A stretch of 64,000 nt of DNA from Oscillospiraceae bacterium (lineage in GTDB: Bacteria; Bacillota; Clostridia; Saccharofermentanales; Fastidiosipilaceae): NCBI GenBank assembly GCA_029983685.1, contig JASBZA010000008.1, positions 9,015-73,014 of the forward strand. Direction: 5' to 3'. Below, one piece after another: positions 42,734 through 50,236 of this stretch. Both the position numbers and the translations under genes were made by a program. Positions within the stretch are counted from its first letter, which is position 1. Every line of letters starts with the position of its first letter. The notes under the pieces were generated by a model, which saw only the letters and a list, made by a program, of their open reading frames with translations, was not told the origin of the DNA and ran no database searches.

Positions 42734-43414
42734 ATGGAATTATTGTACAGAGGTAAAACAAAAGATGTGTATAAGTTAGACGACCATACCTGTCGCCTGC
42801 AGTTTAAGGACTCGGTGACCGGTAAGGACGGCAAGTTCGATCCCGGCGAAAACCAAGTCGGCCTGGAAATCGAAGGCATGGGTTCTTTGAACCTCCGTGT
42901 TTCAACGATGTTCTTACAAGAATTGGAGAGACGTGGCATTAACACCCACTTTATCGCTTCTAATTTAGAAGAGGGCACCATGGATGTCTTCAAGGCCAAA
43001 ATGTTCGGCAAGGGCCTCGAGATTATCTGCCGTTTCAGAGCGGTCGGTTCTTTCTTACGTCGTTACGGTCTTTATGTGGAAGAAGGCCAAAAGCTGGACC
43101 GCTATGTTGAAGCCACGCTTAAAGACGATGCACGTCAAGACCCCTTGGTTACCATTGACGGATTGGAAATCCTGGGCATCATGAACCAAGATGAGTACCA
43201 GGCCATCAAGAAGTCCACCAGAGAAATCGCTCAGGTAGTTCAGGAAATCTTGGCCAACAAGGACCTGGAACTTTACGATATCAAGTTTGAATTCGGTAAG
43301 ACCGAAGACGGCAAAATTATCTTGATTGACGAAATTTCTTCCGGCAACATGCGTGTTTACCAAGGCGACAAGAAGCTCGATCCGATTGAATTATCCGAGA
43401 TCCTGCTGGGCTAA
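42734..43414 (+). CDS. purC: Phosphoribosylaminoimidazole-succinocarboxamide synthase
   Basis: 226 residues. LLYRGKTKDVYKLD, LEIICRFRAVGSFLRRYG, DDARQDPLVT and KFEFGKTEDGKIILIDEISSGNMRVY are the SAICAR synthetase blocks. It joins CAIR to aspartate. Last gene of the operon, followed by a terminator. Confidence 0.94.
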   Translation: MELLYRGKTKDVYKLDDHTCRLQFKDSVTGKDGKFDPGENQVGLEIEGMGSLNLRVSTMFLQELERRGINTHFIASNLEEGTMDVFKAKMFGKGLEIICRFRAVGSFLRRYGLYVEEGQKLDRYVEATLKDDARQDPLVTIDGLEILGIMNQDEYQAIKKSTREIAQVVQEILANKDLELYDIKFEFGKTEDGKIILIDEISSGNMRVYQGDKKLDPIELSEILLG

Positions 43415-43449
43415 TTTATTTGCCAAAATTTTAAGAGATTAAGTAAAGA

Positions 43450-43485
43450 GGTCGGCTCCGATGGCTTATCGGGACCGGCCTTTTT
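43450..43485 (+). terminator. Terminator after the purine operon
   Basis: GGTCGGCTCCGAT / ATCGGGACCGGCC with wobble pairs and a 4-base loop, then five Ts. Confidence 0.8.
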
Positions 43486-43498
43486 GTACCTGTTTTGG

Positions 43499-43527
43499 TT
43501 GTCAAGCACTAAAGGGTGTAGTAAAGT
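43499..43527 (+). promoter_or_regulatory. Promoter of the mgtA leader
   Basis: TTGTCA (43499-43504), 17-base spacer, TAAAGT (43522-43527). Start of transcription would be near 43534, giving a leader of about 248 nucleotides before mgtA. Confidence 0.65.
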
Positions 43528-43576
43528 TTTAGCGTAATAAAGATAGGACTCAAAAAAAGTAGATAAGGAGGAACTC

Positions 43577-43672
43577 ATGGACGACTATCACAGTTGTTGT
43601 CGAAAAGCTATTAGAAACAGAAAACGAAATAGCCTTATAAGGAGTTTCGACTTAGAAGGAGATTGGGTCTAG
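43577..43672 (+). CDS. Putative 31-aa leader peptide upstream of mgtA
   Basis: ATG at 43577 with AAGGAGG 6 bases upstream; stop TAG at 43670-43672. The product begins MDDYHSCC, continues with a strongly basic middle (RKAIRNRKRN) and ends FDLEGDWV. It is not similar to anything I recognise. Its place in the leader of a magnesium transporter, the good ribosome site and the pairing partner inside its 3' half (43640-43646) suggest a regulatory reading frame, comparable in position to mgtL of enterics, although the sequence is unrelated and not proline-rich. It could also be an incidental open frame. Confidence 0.5.
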   Translation: MDDYHSCCRKAIRNRKRNSLIRSFDLEGDWV

Positions 43673-43775
43673 TACTCATTCTTGTGCTTAAGATAGCTTA
43701 ACTCCTGTAGGGTTCCGAATGAAAGTAAAGAGAGCTCTAGCATGGCTTAGAGTTCCGGACAAGGCATAAGGAGTT
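43640..43775 (+). promoter_or_regulatory. Mutually exclusive pairings in the mgtA leader
   Basis: The same anti-ribosome-site segment AACTCCT (43700-43706) can pair with AGGAGTT inside the leader frame (43640-43646) or with AGGAGTT at 43769-43775, the mgtA ribosome site; the second pairing extends by CTT/AAG past one bulge. The 11-base ATAAGGAGTTT is present in both places. Between them AGCTCTA-GC / GGC-TTAGAGTT forms a local hairpin (about 43732-43754). No T-run is seen, so control would be on translation. Confidence 0.45.
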
Positions 43776-43781
43776 TAAGAC

Positions 43782-46406
43782 ATGAGAAGAACAAGAAAGA
43801 CTAAACGCAGCACTGCCGGAGTGGATTTGGCAAGATTTGCCGCCATGGACAGCCGAGAAGTCCTGGATTTTTATAAGACCTGCTCCGACGGTTTGACTTC
43901 AGAGGAGGTCGAGGCGGCCAGAGAAGCACACGGATCGAACGTTATCACCGACGACTATAAGGATACGGTCTGGTCCAGGTTGTTTGATGCTTTAATTAAT
44001 CCCTTTAATATTATTTTACTGGTAATTGCGATTATCACCTTCGTTACGGACATTCTTTTACCGGCTGAGAAAGACTATCTGACCTTTATCATCATCTTAC
44101 TTTTGGTCCTGGTCTCGAGCTTAATTTCTTTTATCCAGGCTCAGTCGTCCAGCCAGGCCATCGACAAACTGACCCGGCAAATTACTAACACATGCCACGT
44201 CTATCGAGATGGGGGTAAGTTGGTGGAGATTCCGCAAAGCGAGCTGGTACCGGGCGATATTGTTCACTTGGGCGCCGGCGATATGCTTCCGGGTGATGTG
44301 CGTTTCATCAGAACGAAGGATGCTTTTATTGGCCAGTCGGCCTTGACCGGTGAGTCTACACCGGTGGAGAAATTTTCTCATGATTTACAGGCAGACAGCT
44401 ACGGCTTGACCGACTTGGACAATATCGGATTTATGGGCTCTAATATGATTTCCGGAGCTGCCCGGGCGGTGACTTTGGCCACGGGTGACGACACTTATCT
44501 GGGGCGGATGGCCAAATCGCTCACCGGTGACCGGGCCAAAAACAGCTTCGAGCGCGGTATTGAAGACATTAGTCATCTCTTGATTAAGATGATGCTGGTT
44601 ATGGTCCCCATTATTTTCCTGATTAATTTCCTGGGCAAGGGGGATTGGTTCAGCTCCTTGGTTTTTGCGGTCAGTATTGCGGTAGGGCTTACGCCGGAAA
44701 TGCTGCCCGTTATCACCAATACAACTTTGGCCGTGGGTGCTCAAAACATGGCCAAACAAAAGGTTATTGTCCGCAATGCCAGCGCCATCCAGTCTTTCGG
44801 TGAGATGGATGTCTTATGTACAGACAAGACCGGAACCCTGACCGAAGATAAAATTGTCTTGGAGAAATACATCGACCTCTATGGTAAGGACGATACCAGG
44901 GTACTTCGCCATGCCTATCTCAATGCTTATTTCCAAACGGGTATGAAAAACCTAATTGATGTGGCTATTATCCATCGGTCCGAGACCTATGAGCTACAGG
45001 AATTATTAGACAAATATAAGGCTGTGGACGAAGTCCCTTTTGACTTTACACGCCGGAGAATGAGCGTGGTTCTGGAAGACCATACCGGCAAGCGTCAGCT
45101 TATCACCAAGGGCGCGGTAGAAGAGATGATTAGCATTTCGTCGTTTATTGAACTGGACGGACAGGTCTACCCTCTGGACGAGGAGAAAATTGCTATTGCC
45201 CGAAACACTTATGAGAAGTTTAACCACGCCGGTCTTCGCATGATTGCCGTGGCTCAGAAAAACGATATACCGGACAGCCTTCACTTCAGCGTGGACGACG
45301 AATCCGACATGGTCCTGATCGGCTTCATGGGTTTTTTAGATCCGCCGAAAAAAAGTGCGACTCCGGCTATTGAAGCTTTGGTCGACCATGAGGTTAGGAC
45401 GGTTGTGCTAACCGGGGATAGTGAAGGTGTGGCTATCAAGGTTTGTAACGAAGTCGGTATTGATACAAGTGAAGTTCTCCTGGGTGTAGACCTGGAAAAG
45501 ATGGACGATGAAGAGCTGGGCAGGAAGGTAGAAACCTGTAGCCTTTTTGCGAAGTTAGACCCACAGCAAAAAGAACGTGTGATTCAAGCTTTCCAGGCCA
45601 AAGGTCACACGGTAGGCTTCCTGGGCGATGGTATCAACGATGCGCTCGCGCTGCGCCAGGCCGATGTCGGTATTTCGGTCGACTCCGCTGTAGATATCGC
45701 CAAAGAGACTGCCGATATCGTCCTTTTAGAAAAGGATCTCATGGTCTTAGAAAGAGGCGTTCTGGAGGGACGCAAGACGTTCGGCAACATTATGAAATAC
45801 ATGAAGATGGCTACTTCCGGAAACTTCGGAAACATCATTTCGGTTATGGTGGCTAGTATCTTCTTGCCTTTCTTACCCATGAAGCCTGTTCACCTTTTAA
45901 CCCAAAACCTCCTGAATGACTTCGCGCAGATGGGCATGCCTTTTGACGGCGTGGACCAGGAATATCTTAAAGAACCTAAATCCTGGAATCTTCAGGGCAT
46001 TCGCCATTTTATGCGCTGGTTGGGCCCGGTCTCGACGGTTTTCGATATCCTGTGTTATTTGATTTTGTGGTTTGTAATGGGCTTTAACAGCATAGGGCAA
46101 GCTGCAGCCTTCCAAGCCGGTTGGTTTATCTTCGGGACCTTATCTCAAATTGCCATCATTCACATGATTCGTACAGGCAAGGTGCCTTTTGTGGAAAGTA
46201 TGTCATCCACCCGGCTGACCCTATCGACATTGCTTATTTCGGTGATAGCCGTGGTTATCTCATTTAGTGACTTTGCCATGGCTTTTGATATGTTGCCCTT
46301 GCCTTTACGTTTTGCGCCCTGGCTGATTTTGCTTCTTTTGGCCTATATGTTGACCGTCCAAATGGTTAAACGCATCTACATCAAACGCTACGGCGAATGG
46401 ATTTAA
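43782..46406 (+). CDS. mgtA: Magnesium-transporting P-type ATPase (MgtA/MgtB, P3B)
   Basis: 874 residues. An N-terminal regulatory part with SRLFDALINPFNIILLVIAIITFVTD (first membrane pair), TGES loop (SALTGESTPVEK), SVGLTPEMLP-type VGLTPEMLPVI in the M4 region, phosphorylation site CTDKTGTLTED with Asp348, KGAVEEM nucleotide-binding, TGDSEGVAIKVC, LGDGINDALALRQADVGISVD, then NLLNDFAQMGMPFDGVDQE in the C-terminal membrane part. VGLTPEMLP and NDFAQ fit Mg2+ importers rather than Ca2+ pumps. Expected to bring Mg2+ in at low external magnesium. AAGGAG ribosome site, itself a target of the leader pairing. Confidence 0.93.
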   Translation: MRRTRKTKRSTAGVDLARFAAMDSREVLDFYKTCSDGLTSEEVEAAREAHGSNVITDDYKDTVWSRLFDALINPFNIILLVIAIITFVTDILLPAEKDYLTFIIILLLVLVSSLISFIQAQSSSQAIDKLTRQITNTCHVYRDGGKLVEIPQSELVPGDIVHLGAGDMLPGDVRFIRTKDAFIGQSALTGESTPVEKFSHDLQADSYGLTDLDNIGFMGSNMISGAARAVTLATGDDTYLGRMAKSLTGDRAKNSFERGIEDISHLLIKMMLVMVPIIFLINFLGKGDWFSSLVFAVSIAVGLTPEMLPVITNTTLAVGAQNMAKQKVIVRNASAIQSFGEMDVLCTDKTGTLTEDKIVLEKYIDLYGKDDTRVLRHAYLNAYFQTGMKNLIDVAIIHRSETYELQELLDKYKAVDEVPFDFTRRRMSVVLEDHTGKRQLITKGAVEEMISISSFIELDGQVYPLDEEKIAIARNTYEKFNHAGLRMIAVAQKNDIPDSLHFSVDDESDMVLIGFMGFLDPPKKSATPAIEALVDHEVRTVVLTGDSEGVAIKVCNEVGIDTSEVLLGVDLEKMDDEELGRKVETCSLFAKLDPQQKERVIQAFQAKGHTVGFLGDGINDALALRQADVGISVDSAVDIAKETADIVLLEKDLMVLERGVLEGRKTFGNIMKYMKMATSGNFGNIISVMVASIFLPFLPMKPVHLLTQNLLNDFAQMGMPFDGVDQEYLKEPKSWNLQGIRHFMRWLGPVSTVFDILCYLILWFVMGFNSIGQAAAFQAGWFIFGTLSQIAIIHMIRTGKVPFVESMSSTRLTLSTLLISVIAVVISFSDFAMAFDMLPLPLRFAPWLILLLLAYMLTVQMVKRIYIKRYGEWI

Positions 46407-46437
46407 TTTTGGGCTCAGCATATATTGTGTTTATCGG

Positions 46438-46443
46438 TATAAT
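46438..46443 (+). promoter_or_regulatory. Candidate -10 box for the YhcH-like gene
   Basis: Consensus TATAAT 60 bases before the start, without a convincing -35. The gene is probably separate from mgtA. Confidence 0.35.
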
Positions 46444-46502
46444 GAGGCTATCGAATAGATCTTTAGCAGACCGTTAACTTAAATTAGAAGGAGGCTAAGC
46501 TA

Positions 46503-46946
46503 ATGATTATTGACAAGATAAAAAATTTGGACCGCTATGTTGACCTGGTTAAGGGCTTGGACAAAGTCGTAGAGTGCCTGACCGAAGAGGGAAAAATTGA
46601 CCGAGAAAAACTTGAAGCTTCGGATGTGGTCAGCATGTATAACCAAGGAACTTCCAGGCCCAAGGACGAACCGGCTTTTGAAGCACACAGGAAAAATGCC
46701 GACCTCATGCTCATCTTGAGCGGGCAAGAGGAAATGGAGTTTTTGGCCGAAGAGGATATGGTGGAGACCGTGCCTTACGATGAAGAAAAAGATATCCGCT
46801 TTTTTAAAGGCAGAGGATGGCCGATGAGGGCCCTGATACCCGAAGACTATTTCTATATTGTTTTCCCGGGCGAAGGCCATAAACCTTGTGTGCATTATAG
46901 AGATTCGTATGCTTTCGAGAAATACGTGGTGAAATTGCCGCAATAG
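46503..46946 (+). CDS. YhcH/YjgK/YiaL family (DUF386) cupin-like protein
   Basis: 147 residues. SRPKDEPAFEAHRKNADLMLILSGQEEMEF and FPGEGHKPCVHY match the DUF386 pattern (ExHxxxxDxxxxxxGxE, then FPxExHxP), a beta-sandwich protein tied to sugar metabolism (YhcH/NanQ anomerase, EbgC). The expected metal ligands (His, Glu, His) are visible. Sugar operon partners are missing here. AGGAGG ribosome site. An equally long minus-strand frame at 46500-46943 is its shadow. Confidence 0.85.
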   Translation: MIIDKIKNLDRYVDLVKGLDKVVECLTEEGKIDREKLEASDVVSMYNQGTSRPKDEPAFEAHRKNADLMLILSGQEEMEFLAEEDMVETVPYDEEKDIRFFKGRGWPMRALIPEDYFYIVFPGEGHKPCVHYRDSYAFEKYVVKLPQ

Positions 46947-46965
46947 GTGAAATTTATGAGAAGAG

Positions 46966-46997
46966 AGGACTAGTCCCGAGTGGCTAGTCTTTCTTTA
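46966..46997 (+). terminator. Terminator after the YhcH-like gene
   Basis: AGGACTAG / CTAGTCTT with an inner CC/GG pair, followed by a T-rich run. Confidence 0.65.
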
Positions 46998-47027
46998 TTT
47001 TTTATTGTTTTTGGAGAGTGATAAGTT

Positions 47028-47732
47028 ATGGGACGGCGTTTTAGATATATGAAGAAAAATATAATGACATTCGTTTTGGCCTTAGTAATATTATTGAGTG
47101 CTTGTGATGGCTCTTCAGACTATAAGTCGAATATAAAGTCTAATGATGAAGCCAACACTCCCGATATAGTAATGGCCAGTCGTGCAGATAAAAAATCTAA
47201 AAGAATTTCGTCTTCTGAAAGAACAAAAACTTCAAGGACAAGTTCTAAAAAGACAAGGAAGACTTCAACTTCTGCTAGTAAATTGAGCGAGAGCTCTGCC
47301 CTAAAAAATGAACGACCTACGCCTACTAGCTATAAAGTGTCCCACTCAACAACAAAGAAAGCTGAAGAGAAATCTACTCTGACGAGCATGAAGAAGGCAA
47401 CATATGTGTCGTCTCCAGCACCGACAGCCAAAGCAATGAATGTAGCTGTGACGACAACAAAAGCTACAACGAAGGCGACAACTCCACCTGCGACTCCCAC
47501 TCCGGAACCCACTCCAATTCCGACTCCGGAGCCGACACCAACACCTGAGCCTGCTGTTGTAGCACCTCCTGCCGATTCCGCTTCTTATATCGCGAATACT
47601 AACACAGGGAAGTTTCATAGGTCGGGATGTTCCAGCGTCAATAAGATGAAGGATGAACATAAATTGAATATTGCCACGCGTGAAGATGCGATTAATGGTG
47701 GTTTTGTGCCATGTAAGATTTGTAAGCCGTAA
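47028..47732 (+). CDS. Lipoprotein with low-complexity spacer and Ada-like zinc-binding tail
   Basis: 234 residues. A signal peptide ends in lipobox LSAC (Cys26), so it should be lipid-anchored outside the cell. A Ser/Lys/Thr-rich region (30-160) and Thr-Pro-Glu repeats (about 153-178) form an extended spacer. The last 50 residues (YIANTNTGKFHRSGCSSVNKM to VPCKICKP) match the small Cys/His domain found at the end of many secreted nucleases and lipoproteins, like the Ada metal-binding module: His198, Cys201, Cys229, Cys232. No nuclease domain is present. The start at 47028 has GGAGAG; a second ATG at 47049 lacks a site. The DNA is AT-richer and repeat-biased compared with neighbours. Confidence 0.7.
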   Translation: MGRRFRYMKKNIMTFVLALVILLSACDGSSDYKSNIKSNDEANTPDIVMASRADKKSKRISSSERTKTSRTSSKKTRKTSTSASKLSESSALKNERPTPTSYKVSHSTTKKAEEKSTLTSMKKATYVSSPAPTAKAMNVAVTTTKATTKATTPPATPTPEPTPIPTPEPTPTPEPAVVAPPADSASYIANTNTGKFHRSGCSSVNKMKDEHKLNIATREDAINGGFVPCKICKP

Positions 47733-47769
47733 TTAGATATTGGCGTAAGATTTAAGAAATTCGATTTAT

Positions 47770-47798
47770 TTGACAGGAACTTTCCGGTTAAGTATAAT
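47770..47798 (+). promoter_or_regulatory. Consensus promoter of tRNA-Val
   Basis: Perfect TTGACA (47770-47775), 17-base spacer, perfect TATAAT (47793-47798), 30 bases before the tRNA. The best promoter in the window. Confidence 0.9.
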
Positions 47799-47828
47799 TC
47801 TTGAAGCTTGACGAAGATCAGGCGAGAA

Positions 47829-47905
47829 GGGCGGTTAGCTCAGTTGGTTAGAGTGCCTGCTTGACATGCAGGAGGTCGTTGGTTCGAGCCCAATATCGCC
47901 CACCA
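47829..47905 (+). tRNA. tRNA-Val (anticodon GAC)
   Basis: GGGCGGT / ATCGCCC acceptor stem with one G-U pair, CCA encoded. D arm GCTCAGTTGGTTAGAGT, anticodon arm CCTGC-TTGACAT-GCAGG (GAC), T arm GGTTCGAGCC. 77 bases with CCA. It marks the left side of the AT-rich accessory stretch. Confidence 0.95.
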
Positions 47906-47910
47906 TATTA

Positions 47911-47940
47911 CCCTCGAGGTTTGTGCCTCGGGGGTTTTTT
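47911..47940 (+). terminator. Terminator of tRNA-Val
   Basis: CCCTCGAGG / CCTCGGGGG with a 7-base loop and six Ts, directly after the tRNA. Confidence 0.85.
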
Positions 47941-48293
47941 GTATTTTTACTTTAAGCCTATAAACAACATAAGAAATATCGATAAGGCAATGACGTTCTA
48001 TCTTACTTTAGCAGCTGACAAACGCCACTGGTGGTGCTCGGGTCGTTTTAGTATATGAGTGGGGAATCCCGGAATAATCCGATATCAATACTAAGAAAAA
48101 ACAAGCTAATCTCTCTAGCATTTGGTAAAGGAAGTACTACTCTATAAATTGATGATAGTATGGATCTGCTGTCTTAGTGTACGGGAACAGATATTTAGTA
48201 GGTGGAAAGCCTGATGTTCTACGCACTGAGATTGACAGATTGTGACCGGTAGAAGTGATTCTATGTGTTTTCTAAGGACAAAAGATTATAATT
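47941..48293. other. Gene-poor stretch after tRNA-Val
   Basis: About 350 AT-rich bases with no convincing gene. One open stretch at 48159-48245 reads YGSAVLVYGNRYLVGGKP then ends at a stop; it looks protein-like and may be the remnant of a lost gene. I found no copy of the tRNA-Val 3' end that would mark an attachment site. Confidence 0.4.
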
Positions 48294-48542
48294 ATGTTTA
48301 AAGATGAGGAGCGACTTTTGCAAATGGAGGGACAACTCGAAATAAAGGCTAAATCTATTAATTATTTGTTTTCAGACGAGTATTTTTCGTGCCCTGTTTG
48401 TGGCGAACTGGTAGAACCGGATGATATTTGTCGAAAATGCAACTGGCAGAATACCGGTCCCGAAAATATTGAACCTGGTCCTAATACAATGACGTTGTCA
48501 ATGGCTAAGAAGGCTTGGACAACAGGAAACCAGGTATATTAA
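48294..48542 (+). CDS. Small CPCC-like cysteine-rich protein
   Basis: 82 residues. FSCPVCGELV, then ICRKCNWQNTG and GPNTMTLSMAKKAW, reproduce the layout of CPCC-family proteins (CPxCG, later CxxCxW, then a G(P/A)N-x-x-SL-x-x-A segment). Such proteins are small zinc-knuckle proteins often found singly or beside toxin/immunity genes. The function is unknown. No strong ribosome site ahead of 48294; the start may be at 48324 (MEGQLEIK). AT-richer than neighbours. Confidence 0.6.
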   Translation: MFKDEERLLQMEGQLEIKAKSINYLFSDEYFSCPVCGELVEPDDICRKCNWQNTGPENIEPGPNTMTLSMAKKAWTTGNQVY

Positions 48543-49062
48543 TAAGAAGCTTTTTATCTGTGAAGTACTCTATGAGGGAGAGTAACTGCAGCAGAAAAGA
48601 CAGTGTTGTTTTTTAGAACAAAATCATAACAAAAGAGTATAACGGTCTTTGCCCCCTCGAATTGTTGAGCATGTCCTGACTGCATCAGTTTAACCTTACA
48701 AGCTAAAGCATTATTAATACCCGATTTAATATGTGTGGGGGGTTTGTGGTTAAAGTTGAAGAGGGGTCTAAGTTGGTGCGAATCTCGTTCTTTGGCCCCC
48801 CTTTGTGGTAGTAGCTGAAAGCCCAGTGTTTAAGCTTAAGTCTTGATTTGCTTAGTCGAAAACATTTTTTGAAATGACATTGTCCACCTTTGTTAGTAAC
48901 AAAGAGTAATAAGCTATGTGTAAAAACTTTTTAGAGAGGAAAGAGCTCGGGTCTTATGCCCGGGTTCTTTTTTACTAATGAAACCATGTTTTATAGAGGT
49001 CCAAGTGACAGAATCAACATCTTTGGTCAGATAAATCAAAATAAAAGAGAAAGGAAAGTTTT
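48543..49062. other. Non-coding stretch with RNA-like structure
   Basis: About 520 bases without a usable reading frame. It contains a stem at 48763-48799 (GGGGTCTAAG / CTTTGGCCCC, one mismatch), an alternative pairing of six Gs at 48737-48742 with six Cs at 48796-48801, and a terminator at 48943-48973. Together these could be a transcribed RNA or the remains of a gene. Confidence 0.35.
48943..48973 (+). terminator. Terminator in the accessory stretch
   Basis: GAGCTCGGG / CCCGGGTTC with two wobble pairs and a short loop, followed by six Ts. It ends whatever is transcribed upstream and is 90 bases before the next gene. Confidence 0.75.
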
Positions 49063-49500
49063 ATGAGAGTCAAGTTTAAGAGGTTAAACAGAGTAGTTAC
49101 GGAGGACGAACCCTTTGACGAACCCTTTACAGAAGAAGAGAAAGCCTTTTGGAAGTTTGTGTTCGAGTCTGGGAGAATGGATCAAAAGAATACTGTGCAT
49201 GTACCAAATAGTAGAAAAGTTGAAAAGCTCCGAAATCTTTACGATAGCATGCGTGAAGCAATGTCAGACCAGGCGGTTCGAATCTTCCGAACGCTTCCTG
49301 AACATGGGGAGGAGGCTTTGGGTATGCTGAACTGTGCGACCGTGAGTCTCCAAGGGAAAAGTGTTGTCTTTACTCAGGAACATTACAGTTTACTGAGCTA
49401 TACAGATGTTTTTGAAGTTTTCACAAGGCTAGATAAACAAGTCCAAATGACTTTTCAAGTGAATGATTTTAATGATATGCGGAGGATTCGTAATGAATAG
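49063..49500 (+). CDS. Hypothetical protein (145 aa)
   Basis: Not recognised. ATG with AAAGGA 7 bases upstream. Charged, mixed alpha/beta composition; no membrane segment, signal or cysteine motif. The first 25 residues include a duplicated DEPF-DEPF stretch. Its size and setting, a short cytosolic protein among other small AT-rich genes after a lipoprotein, resemble immunity-type genes, but no family motif supports that. Confidence 0.55.
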   Translation: MRVKFKRLNRVVTEDEPFDEPFTEEEKAFWKFVFESGRMDQKNTVHVPNSRKVEKLRNLYDSMREAMSDQAVRIFRTLPEHGEEALGMLNCATVSLQGKSVVFTQEHYSLLSYTDVFEVFTRLDKQVQMTFQVNDFNDMRRIRNE

Positions 49501-49593
49501 GAATACGATTGACATCTGTACTAACGAAATAAAAAATATGCAAGCCGGGAAAGTTTAGAGATAGACAATTACTTTTATATTTACGTAAGCCTA

Positions 49594-49971
49594 TTGATCA
49601 TTCATGACATTATTTCGTTCGAATTGCTAGTTGATTTGCTTGAATATGAGAAGCGGAGTCTCAGCCGAAATATTAAGGATTACTTCACCGGCTTTGAAGT
49701 GTTCGACAATGACGATTACTTAACACAGGAGTACGAGAACGGCTATCTTAAAAGCTTGACGATTTTTCCGAAAACACATGAGGTTTTCATAGAGTTCACA
49801 ATTTTTTATGTGTGTTTCGATGATTTTACACTTAATCTACAACTCTTTAGATGCTGTAAGGCCATTGGCTTTTCTGTTCAAGATGATGATGTCGAAGATG
49901 GATACATGACGGTCGGGCTCTTGCTAGATTCACCCTTTGTAAAGGAAAGAATAATTGAAGAGAGCCGTTGA
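49594..49971 (+). CDS. Hypothetical protein (about 125 aa), start uncertain, possibly truncated
   Basis: Not recognised. The frame is open from 49525 with no ATG and no ribosome site; the first usable start is the TTG at 49594. A nearby ATG at 49538 in another frame reads only six codons. This looks like a gene that has lost its 5' end or suffered a frameshift near 49540-49560. The product is acidic and aromatic (FEVFDNDDYLTQEYENGY, then VFIEFTIFYVCFDDFTLNL), a beta-rich pattern. Confidence 0.4.
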   Translation: MIIHDIISFELLVDLLEYEKRSLSRNIKDYFTGFEVFDNDDYLTQEYENGYLKSLTIFPKTHEVFIEFTIFYVCFDDFTLNLQLFRCCKAIGFSVQDDDVEDGYMTVGLLLDSPFVKERIIEESR

Positions 49972-50174
49972 GCACATAAGGTCGTTTTAGCAGGTATAGA
50001 CGGCCTCATAAAGAACTTGGAAGATGTCATTTTATAGATGAGCTACCATAGTCTTTAGGCGAAAGTCTATCCAATCTATAATATTATATTTGTAGCGGGT
50101 CGAATGTTAAGCGTTTCTTGGCCTATCATTTTTCCATAATTTTTAGGCTGACTTAGGCTAAATTATCCTCAGAA

Positions 50175-50199
50175 ATAAGGCTCTGCCTTATGCTATACT
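50175..50199 (+). promoter_or_regulatory. Promoter with palindrome upstream of the FolT-like gene
   Basis: Extended -10 TGCTATACT (-10 at 50194-50199), with ATAAGGC-TCT-GCCTTAT (50175-50191) directly upstream, in the spacer. The palindrome could be an operator. No THF riboswitch consensus found. Confidence 0.45.
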
Positions 50200-50236
50200 A
50201 GCCCCGCAAGATTATGTAGGAAAAGAGGATAATAGT

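Noticed and set aside
43528..43781. M-box magnesium riboswitch before mgtA
   Set aside because: I could not match the conserved M-box core; the leader is better explained by a short frame with alternative pairings.
46500..46943. Minus-strand frame of 147 residues
   Set aside because: Exact shadow of the YhcH-type gene, which has family motifs and a ribosome site.
47861..48058. 65-residue frame
   Set aside because: Starts inside tRNA-Val.
49115..49330. 71-residue frame inside the 49063 gene
   Set aside because: Shifted-frame shadow of a gene with a proper ribosome site.
47829..50236. Integrated element using tRNA-Val as attachment site
   Set aside because: No integrase gene and no repeated tRNA 3' end found downstream.
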